Part shown: piece after piece, positions 1-5,176 of the stretch
Position numbering within the stretch: position 1 is the first letter of the stretch
Layout of the letters: every line of letters starts with the position of its first letter
DNA from: Bacteroidota bacterium
Lineage (GTDB): Bacteria > Bacteroidota > Bacteroidia > Bacteroidales > Lentimicrobiaceae
NCBI GenBank assembly: GCA_023428585.1
Contig: JAEYXG010000055.1
Location: 1-5,176 of the forward strand
Reading direction: 5' to 3'
DNA length: 5,176 bases
Notes under the pieces: generated by a model
What the model saw: the letters and a program-made list of their open reading frames with translations, nothing else
The model's database searches: none
Told to the model about the DNA's origin: nothing
Position numbers and translations under genes: made by a program

Positions 1-924
1 GATATACATCTTGGCTGAATCCATAGAAGCCGGTTTGTACTGGTTCACTATCTGGGCCCATAGTAAACGGGCAGCTCGCAACTTGGCAATTTCCATAAAG
101 TAATTACCGCCGACAGCAAATACGAAAGTCATTTTCTGCGCAATCTCATCTACACTGAAACCTCTTGTAGTATACCACGACAGATACTCATTACCTGCTG
201 CAAGCGCAAAGGCCAATTCCTGTACCAACGTGGAACCGGCATTGTGGAAGTATTGTCCATTCACACTCAACACCCTTAATCCGGGCAAGGAATCCTTTGT
301 ATCTTTCAGCAGTTGAGCTCCTTCCAGTAGATCTCCTTCCGCAGTATTATAAAAGTTTCCATTAAGCAATACAAAGCTCAGAGGATCGAAATCAAAAATC
401 ATCTTTACCTTTGATATATCTGCACCTGCTGCTTTTAAGCTTTCATCCAGATAAGTCAATAAACTCTCATAAGATGGTGCACTGTTGAAGGAAATGGCAA
501 CTTTGCTCAAGTCCAGTCCTTTAAGCAATGTTGATGCTTTATTGGCTGAATCAACCATTGAAGCATTCAGTACTACGGCATCGGCGCCCCTGCCGGTTGC
601 TTCCACGGCAAGCTGATTTGCCTTTTCAACATCGGCATTTTCAATAGCCTGTGCTATCAACCATTGATTTGATTCACTTCCTGTTCCCCGTAAATAAGGA
701 AACTGTCCGGGAAGTGATGATAACATTTGTTTGAGATTAGCCAGGTCTTCAGCACGATAATAAGGCTTTATCTTTATTCCTTCTGCCGTGCGCCATATCA
801 GCCTCTTTTCATAATCTGCCCCCTTGAGATCCTGCTGAATCTTCTCCTCCCATTGTGTAGTAGAAACCGGCGGGAATTCTTTAAATAAACCTCCGGGCTT
901 GTTGTCTTTTTCCATATTGTCCAT
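1..924 (-). CDS. mutA: Methylmalonyl-CoA mutase small subunit, N-terminal half (runs off left edge)
   Basis: Small (beta) subunit of the adenosylcobalamin-dependent enzyme that interconverts succinyl-CoA and methylmalonyl-CoA in the cytoplasm, on the succinate-to-propionate route. 308 codons are visible; the family is usually a little over 600 residues, so the second half lies beyond base 1. The visible part is the N-terminal segment (FKEFPPVSTTQWEEKI, residues 14-29) followed by the TIM-barrel domain. Family landmarks are YLRGTG (77-82), NGQYFHNAGST (222-232) and FMEIAKLRAARLLW (276-289). It is the small rather than the catalytic large chain: the large-chain substrate segment (GRPWTIRQYAGF type) is absent after YLRGTG, and by my recalled alignment Tyr225 sits where the large chain has its catalytic His. 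The start is ATG 924-922: upstream the frame meets a stop at 975-973 with no other ATG. ATG 915-913 is a possible internal alternative. No Shine-Dalgarno sequence is seen. The large subunit mutB would be expected downstream, outside the window. Confidence 0.95.
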   Translation of the reverse strand, partial: MDNMEKDNKPGGLFKEFPPVSTTQWEEKIQQDLKGADYEKRLIWRTAEGIKIKPYYRAEDLANLKQMLSSLPGQFPYLRGTGSESNQWLIAQAIENADVEKANQLAVEATGRGADAVVLNASMVDSANKASTLLKGLDLSKVAISFNSAPSYESLLTYLDESLKAAGADISKVKMIFDFDPLSFVLLNGNFYNTAEGDLLEGAQLLKDTKDSLPGLRVLSVNGQYFHNAGSTLVQELAFALAAGNEYLSWYTTRGFSVDEIAQKMTFVFAVGGNYFMEIAKLRAARLLWAQIVNQYKPASMDSAKMYI

Positions 925-1191
925 GAATGGTATATAGGTTATTGTGTATTTTTTCTGATCAATTATTACTAATCAAAACTATTACCCTGATACAATTGTT
1001 TGTGAACGTATCTTTTTATTGTCGGGTTTGTTTCATAAATTCGCTGCAAAGGTAAAGGTTTTTAAACAAAACAAGTTTAAGATGAGATGATAATGTATAA
1101 TGCATACAAAGATGTAATAATCTCTATATGTAAGATCATCATTTTCATAGCCTAACCATTTATTCTCTATCTTCATAGTAAAATTGCATAA
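925..1191. other. Divergent intergenic region between mutA and the YfcH-like gene
   Basis: AT-rich spacer of 267 bases with no credible coding frame. It holds the mutA promoter and, from about 1042 down to 925, the presumed mutA leader. That leader shows no ribosome-binding site and no cobalamin-riboswitch features. The plus-strand half (1081-1191) has no good promoter for the gene at 1192. The nearest match to the TAnnTTTG box is TAAAATTG at 1179-1186, with one mismatch, and it is so close to the ATG that it would give an almost leaderless transcript. A short inverted repeat, TGTAT-AATGC-ATACA, lies at 1094-1108 and a palindrome ACAATTGT at 992-999; neither is a recognised operator. Confidence 0.7.
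1047..1074 (-). promoter_or_regulatory. Bacteroidota-type promoter for mutA
   Basis: Read on the minus strand, TTG (1074-1072) is followed by 17 bases and then TACCTTTG (1054-1047). This fits the known Bacteroidota housekeeping sigma consensus, TTG or TTTG at about -33 and TAnnTTTG at about -7, with all fixed bases of the -7 box present. A second TTTG (1070-1067) lies closer in, with only 12 bases of spacer, and is a poorer candidate. Transcription should start a few bases past 1047, giving mutA an untranslated leader of roughly 115-120 bases. The position, just upstream of mutA and divergent from the next gene, supports the call; the start site itself is inferred. Confidence 0.75.
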
Positions 1192-2049
1192 ATGAAAGCA
1201 GCAATAACCGGGGCAACAGGATTTATTGGGAGCAGACTTAAAGCACACCTTGAATCTCTATACTGGCAAGTTGTCCCGCTGGGACGAAAGGAATTCCAAC
1301 AGGAAGAAATGCAATTAAGCAACCTGATTGAAGGATGTGATGTGATCATCAATCTTGCCGGTGTACCCATTATCACCCGTCATACTGCCAAAAACCGAAA
1401 GATAATATTCGAATCCAGAATCAATACTACGCTTAAACTTATCAATGCAATCAAACTTGCGAATCAGAAACCCAAACAATTAATATCAGCCTCTGCCGTT
1501 GGAATCTACACTGAAACCGGAGTAAATACAGAATCAAACAACACATTTGCATCCGGATTTGTGGCACATGTGGTCAAAGAATGGGAAAATGCGGCACGTA
1601 AAGTTGAATCGCCCACCCTGCTGACAATTGCACGTATAGGCATTGTGCTAGATGGGAAGCAGGGCGCCTTACCCACTATGATGCTTCCTTTCAAACTGGG
1701 CGTTGGAGGAAGAATCGGCTCTGGGAAACAGATGGTATCATGGATACATATTGATGATCTCATCCGGGCATTCATGTTCATCATTGATAATAAGGGTAAA
1801 GGCGTCTACAACTTTACATCACCTGGTTATCTCAGCAATGCAAAAATGACCGTTGCCATTGCAAAAGCTCTTTACAGACCAGCATTCTTTACCGTACCTG
1901 CATTTGCACTTAAACTTCTGTATGGTAAAGGGGCAGAAATAATAGCATCCGGACAGGTTGCATATCCTGAACGATTAATTCAGGAAGGCTTTGTATTCCT
2001 ACACTCTGAAATAGATGATGCACTCAAAGCTTCTTTGTCTGAAGATTAA
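1192..2049 (+). CDS. YfcH-type (TIGR01777) atypical short-chain dehydrogenase/reductase
   Basis: Complete 285-residue cytoplasmic protein of the NAD-dependent epimerase/dehydratase superfamily, TIGR01777 branch (E. coli YfcH, plant SulA/GC1-like proteins). The substrate is unknown. The Rossmann fold is marked by the nucleotide-binding GATGFIG (7-13) and NLAGVPI (54-60). Family-specific signatures follow: the KNRKIIFESR helix (67-76), SASAVGIY (99-106), ARIGIVLDGKQGAL (147-160) and GGRIGSGKQMVSWIHIDDL (172-190). The C-terminal DUF1731-like segment runs from about RPAFFTVPAF (229-238) to GFVF (266-269). There is no YxxxK catalytic pair; the equivalent stretch reads FVAHVVKEWE (123-132), as is usual in this atypical group, so activity as an ordinary dehydrogenase should not be assumed. 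The start is firm: ATG 1192 is directly preceded by an in-frame TAA (1189-1191), and the glycine motif falls at the normal distance. Length and C-terminal end match the family. It is divergent from mutA and may share a transcript with the tricorn gene 64 bases downstream. Confidence 0.93.
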   Translation: MKAAITGATGFIGSRLKAHLESLYWQVVPLGRKEFQQEEMQLSNLIEGCDVIINLAGVPIITRHTAKNRKIIFESRINTTLKLINAIKLANQKPKQLISASAVGIYTETGVNTESNNTFASGFVAHVVKEWENAARKVESPTLLTIARIGIVLDGKQGALPTMMLPFKLGVGGRIGSGKQMVSWIHIDDLIRAFMFIIDNKGKGVYNFTSPGYLSNAKMTVAIAKALYRPAFFTVPAFALKLLYGKGAEIIASGQVAYPERLIQEGFVFLHSEIDDALKASLSED

Positions 2050-2066
2050 AATATTTCAGTAATTTG
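2034..2066 (+). promoter_or_regulatory. Weak possible promoter for the tricorn-type gene
   Basis: TTTG (2034-2037, still inside the end of the upstream gene) is followed by 22 bases and then TAATTTG (2060-2066). This resembles the Bacteroidota TTTG / TAnnTTTG pair but is one base short in the -7 box. If used, it would give a leader of roughly 40 bases before the ATG at 2114. Co-transcription with the upstream gene is an equally good explanation, since the gap is only 64 bases and no terminator hairpin followed by a T run is seen in it. Confidence 0.25.
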
Positions 2067-2113
2067 GATCCCTCATTTCAGAAATCAATTCTCCACAATA
2101 AATATTTCATAAA

Positions 2114-2944
2114 ATGAAGTTATTCAATCGATTAATGCTTTTTGCACTACTCTCCGGTTTTGCATCTTCGGCATTTGCACTGGACGACGCACGCCTGTTG
2201 CGCTTCCCTGACATCAACAACAACCTTGTAGCCTTCGTTTATGCAGGCGACATCTGGACAGTAGAAGCCACGGGCGGAAATGCCCGTCGTCTTACCTCCC
2301 ATGAGGGAATGGAATTATTCCCAAAGATTTCCCCTGATGGAAAATGGATAGCCTTCTCAGGTGAATACTCTGGCACACGACAGATTTTTGTGATCCCGTC
2401 AGTTGGCGGCACACCCAAGCAGCTTACCTTTTACAACTCTGTTGGCGTCATGCCTCCAAGAGGTGGTTGGGATAATGCAGTGCTCGACTGGACACCCGAC
2501 AGTAAGCAGGTACTATTCCGTGGCAATCGCACATCATTTGGTGAGCGAAATGGCAAGTATTTTCTGGTAAGCATTGATGGTGGCTTGGAAACACCCCTTG
2601 AAATAGTGAATGGCGGATTTGCCGCTCTCTCACCCGATGGATCTAAAATCTGCTTTACCCCGGTTGACCGGGAGTTCCGCACCTGGAAACGATACAAGGG
2701 AGGCAGGGCTACCGAGCTTTGGATCTATGACCTCAAAAACCATAGCTCTGAACAGATAACCAGCTTCACCGGTGCTGATCAATGGCCAATCTGGTCAGGC
2801 AACAATATCTATTATGCATCCGACAAGGACCTTAAGCTCAATATCTACAAGTATGATATCGCCACAAAGCAGTCGGTACAAATGACATTCCACAAGGATT
2901 TCGACGTTATGTGGCCTTCCGGCGAAAACGGACAGCTGGTATAA
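2114..2944 (+). CDS. Tricorn protease homologue, N-terminal fragment ending at a premature TAA
   Basis: As written this reads as a 276-residue exported protein: the front part of a tricorn-type protease, cut off by TAA at 2942-2944. Residues 1-22 form a Sec signal peptide: basic start (MKLFNR), hydrophobic core (LMLFALLSGFASS), and an Ala-Phe-Ala cleavage site before LDD. The mature part starts with the family hallmark DARLLRFPDI (25-34) and DIWTVEATGG (46-55). It continues as a six-bladed beta-propeller with recurring blade motifs SPDGKWIAF (73-81), TPDSKQVLF (127-135) and SPDGSKICF (173-181). Family propellers of this type need about 280-300 residues, so the stop falls inside the last blades and the fragment probably cannot close. 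The start is ATG 2114; the frame meets a stop at 2099-2101, with no other start between. The leader is AT-rich with no Shine-Dalgarno. The fragment holds no catalytic residue, so it is better seen as part of a disrupted gene than as a functional short protein. Confidence 0.85.
   Translation: MKLFNRLMLFALLSGFASSAFALDDARLLRFPDINNNLVAFVYAGDIWTVEATGGNARRLTSHEGMELFPKISPDGKWIAFSGEYSGTRQIFVIPSVGGTPKQLTFYNSVGVMPPRGGWDNAVLDWTPDSKQVLFRGNRTSFGERNGKYFLVSIDGGLETPLEIVNGGFAALSPDGSKICFTPVDREFRTWKRYKGGRATELWIYDLKNHSSEQITSFTGADQWPIWSGNNIYYASDKDLKLNIYKYDIATKQSVQMTFHKDFDVMWPSGENGQLV
2942..2944 (+). other. In-frame TAA interrupting the tricorn-type gene (codon 277)
   Basis: The codon follows GENGQLV and precedes ENGGFLYKLNLNTG in the same frame. 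Family members read through here as a propeller strand, commonly with an aromatic residue before the E-x-GG-x-L-Y motif, so TAT or TAC (Tyr) changed in its third base is the simplest origin. The next base is G and TAA is the least leaky stop, so natural readthrough is not favoured. No frame change is needed to rejoin the downstream sequence. Confidence 0.9.
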
Positions 2945-5176
2945 GAGAACGGTGGATTCCTCTATAAACTCAATCTCAATACAGGAGTTAGTGAAAAACT
3001 GGTGGTAAATATAAACTTCGACAATCCCAACCTCATTCCCTATTTCAAGAATGTAAAGGATGATATTGGCGGGTTTGACATTTCACCTACTGCCAAACGG
3101 GCCATCTTTGATGCTCGGGGTGACATTTTCACCGTCCCTGCTGAAAATGGTGAAATTGAAAATCTTACCAATACACAAGGCATCAGAGAGCAATACTCCG
3201 TCTGGTCCCCTAATGGCAAATATATCGCGTATGTGAGTGACGCATCAGGAGAATACGAATTCTACCTCCTCGAAAATAAAGAAGGAGCTGTAGCCAAACA
3301 ACTGACTACAGGCTCCAAAGCTTGGAAAAATTCAGCCGTTTGGTCACCCGATAGCAAGTACCTCACCTATTCTGACAGGAACATGAAACTCTGGCTGCTT
3401 GACGCTGCCACTGGCAAACAAATGGAAGTTAACACTGCCTCCATGAACGAAATACGTGATTATAACTTTTCACCCGATTCAAAGTGGATCACTTACTCCA
3501 GAGAAGGCACCAACGGCAATTCGGCCATCTGGGTGTATAACATAGAAACAGCAAAGAACCACCAGCTCACCGATAATACCTTCACCGATGGGAATCCGGT
3601 ATTCTCGCGTGATGGCAATTATATCTTCTTTGCCTCTAACCGTGATTTCAACCTTGAATTCTCGAGCTTTGAGTTCGATTACCTCTATACCAAGGCAACC
3701 CGCCTATATGCATTGGCACTGAAAACCGACGGTCCTGCCCTGGTAAAACAGAAAACTGATGTCGAGCCTGTAACTGAACCAACTAAAACAGAATCATCCG
3801 ATTCAGAAAAGAATAAAGCATCCAAAAAGAATTCAAAAAATGGCAAAGCTTACGAAGCTACTGAATCTGATGAAAAACCGGCGGTTAAAGTACTCATTGA
3901 TTTTGATAACATTAATCATAGAATAATGGCACTGCCGGTGGAATCAGGCAGCTATTACGGACTGCAACCGGCTGACGGCGGCTTACTATACGTATCGAAC
4001 GGCAAATTGATGTTCTATAACCAGGAAGAGGAGAAATGTGTTGAAGTACTCGATCGGATAGGCAACTACAGCGTATGCGCTGACGGCAAATCACTCATCT
4101 ACAATAATGGCAGTGACTATGGAATTATCAAGGTGAAAGAAGGTCAGAAAGCCGGTGCCGGCAAACTGAACCTCGACAACCTACAAATGAAGATAGATCC
4201 GCGCAAAGAGTGGAACCAGATCTATACGGATGCATGGCGCATCTTCAGGGATTATTTCTATGTCAGTAACCTCCACGGCGTTGACTGGTCAGGCATCAAA
4301 CAGAGATACAGTCCTTTGTTACCTTCTGTTTCCCATCGTGCCGATCTTGATTATGTCCTTTCAGAAATCGTCGCAGAAACCAATACCGGTCACGCCTATG
4401 TCGACTGGGGCGACTTTACTAAAGTGAAACGTATTGAAGGCGGACTGCTTGGCGCTGAAATAATCGCTGATCAAACCGCAGGTCTTTACAAAATCGGTAA
4501 AATCTACGACAGTGAAAACTGGAACAGCAGTCGCAGGTCGCCGCTCCATGAAATAGGTGTCAATGTAAAGGAAGGCGATTATATTCTGAGCATTGGTGGT
4601 CGCAAATTAACCCTAAAGGACAATCCTTATGAGTTTCTTGAAAACACCGCCAATAAGAATATTGAACTTGAAGTTAACAGTAAGCCAGAATCCAACGGGT
4701 CAAGGATCGAGACTGTCAAACCCATAAAGAGTGAGCATGAACTCATGTACCTCGACTGGGTAAATGAACGCAGAGCATTGGTTGATAAGCTTTCAGGTGG
4801 TCGCATTGGGTATATCCATGTACCGAATACCGCCGTTGAAGGTAACCGCGAACTCTTCAGGGGAATGTATGCTTACCACGACAAGGAAGCGCTTATCATA
4901 GATGACAGATATAACGGAGGAGGATTCATACCCGATCGAATGGCCGACTTGCTCGACCGAAAGACACTCAGCTACTGGTACCGCAATGGGCTACAGCCCG
5001 GCGCTGCTCCGGGTATAGCACACGATGGTCCGAAAGCCATGCTCATCAACGGCTATTCATCCTCCGGTGGTGATGCCTTTCCCTACTATTTCAAAAAATT
5101 GGGCTTAGGCAAACTGATTGGAACACGCACCTGGGGCGGACTCATTGGCATATCACGTAATGCCGGTCTGGTTGAT
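2945..5176 (+). pseudogene. Tricorn protease homologue, remainder after the stop: propellers, C1, PDZ, catalytic C2 (runs off right edge)
   Basis: 744 further codons in the frame of the fragment before it, without another stop or frameshift; numbering here counts the TAA as codon 277. The first propeller finishes and a seven-bladed one follows, with blade motifs at SPTAKRAIF (324), SPNGKYIAY (365), SPDSKYLTY (411), SPDSKWITY (453) and SRDGNYIFF (498). A Lys/Ser/Glu-rich insert (about 545-590) precedes the last propeller strands. The C1 helical domain begins near IDPRKEWNQIYTDAW (694-708) and contains TNTGHAYVDW (757-766), whose His760 matches the tricorn catalytic His. A PDZ domain spans about 777-857, with GVNVKEGDYILSIGG. 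The C2 domain starts near GGRIGYIHVPNT (895-906) and carries NGYSSSGGDAFPYYF (980-994), where Ser984 is the likely nucleophile, then GTRTWGGLIGI. The catalytic Glu expected further on lies outside the window. Alone this part has no signal peptide; its first in-frame ATG is 3383 and a GTG lies at 3002, so efficient restart is doubtful. Family role: a periplasmic or envelope serine peptidase degrading oligopeptides. Confidence 0.85.
3746..3883 (+). other. Sequence encoding a low-complexity Lys/Ser/Glu/Thr-rich loop in the tricorn homologue
   Basis: About 46 codons (residues 545-590 with the TAA counted) encode a hydrophilic stretch dominated by K, S, E, T, N and D, for example ESSDSEKNKASKKNSKNGK (561-579). 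It follows the conserved YALALKTDGPA strand and precedes VKVLIDFDNINHRIMALPV. In bacterial tricorn homologues this junction is a variable surface loop; here it is longer and more charged than the surrounding protein. It is probably disordered, and no function is evident. Confidence 0.6.

Noticed and set aside
1016..1036. Six-codon upstream open frame (MKQTRQ) on the minus strand in the mutA leader
   Set aside because: It would begin only a few bases after the inferred transcription start, has no ribosome-binding site, and is short enough to be chance.
925..1046. Cobalamin riboswitch ahead of mutA
   Set aside because: The leader is too short and AT-rich, and no GCCACTG-like B12 box or GC-rich paired elements can be seen.
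1033..1376. Minus-strand open frames at 1033-1248 and 1173-1376
   Set aside because: They overlap the intergenic region and the start of the well-supported YfcH-like gene, give Cys- or Ser-rich translations with no family resemblance, and are shadows or chance frames.
2049..2109. Ten-base direct repeat AAATATTTCA at 2049-2058 and 2100-2109 flanking the gap between the two plus-strand genes
   Set aside because: Very AT-rich and short, with no mobile-element sequence between the copies; most likely chance.
1506..2697. Minus-strand open frames at 1506-1784, 2431-2697 and 2448-2633
   Set aside because: They are antisense to strongly supported coding sequence and their translations resemble no known protein.
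2942..2944. Genetic-code change with TAA read as an amino acid
   Set aside because: The YfcH-like gene ends with TAA (2047-2049) exactly at its expected family C-terminus, so TAA acts as a stop in this genome. No TAA is known as a selenocysteine or pyrrolysine codon.
3002..3385. Independent downstream protease gene starting at GTG 3002 or ATG 3383
   Set aside because: Either start falls inside a propeller, with no signal peptide or ribosome-binding context. The sequence is better explained as the remainder of the interrupted gene.
3912..4549. Short open frames at 3912-4094 (-), 4230-4427 (+) and 4361-4549 (-)
   Set aside because: All lie within the continuous tricorn frame, which shows clear domain motifs; these are out-of-frame shadows.

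Overview
The window looks like chromosomal DNA from a Bacteroidota bacterium, probably Bacteroidales or a relative. Three things point there. A near-ideal Bacteroidota promoter (TTG, 17 bases, TACCTTTG) sits upstream of the first gene. None of the three genes has a clear Shine-Dalgarno sequence; the leaders are AT-rich instead. The gene content also fits: a heterodimeric methylmalonyl-CoA mutase and an exported tricorn-type protease. This is inference from signals and families, not a species identification.

Layout. On the minus strand, bases 1-924 hold the N-terminal half (308 codons) of the methylmalonyl-CoA mutase small subunit, mutA, which runs off the left edge. A 267-base divergent intergenic region (925-1191) carries the mutA promoter. 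On the plus strand, 1192-2049 encodes a complete 285-residue YfcH-type (TIGR01777) atypical short-chain dehydrogenase/reductase. After a 64-base gap, 2114 to the right edge is one continuous tricorn protease homologue: signal peptide, two beta-propellers, C1 helical domain, PDZ domain and catalytic C2 domain. It is 1021 codons long in the window and still open at the edge.

The tricorn reading frame is interrupted by a single TAA codon at 2942-2944 (codon 277). On both sides the same frame continues with full family similarity and no other stop or frameshift up to base 5176. Read literally, the gene gives a secreted 276-residue propeller fragment without a protease. The simplest explanations are a very recent nonsense mutation or a one-base sequence error (TAT or TAC read as TAA). 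Stop-codon reassignment is unlikely, because the YfcH-like gene ends with TAA exactly where its family ends.

The three genes do not form one obvious pathway. MutA works in succinate/propionate metabolism with an adenosylcobalamin-dependent partner. The YfcH-like protein is a cytoplasmic nucleotide-binding protein of unknown substrate. The tricorn homologue is an exported peptidase. The two plus-strand genes may be co-transcribed, but the gap also holds a weak promoter-like sequence. I found no RNA gene, mobile element, CRISPR array or convincing terminator, and nothing that looks like a new multi-gene system; the interrupted tricorn gene is the main point of interest.
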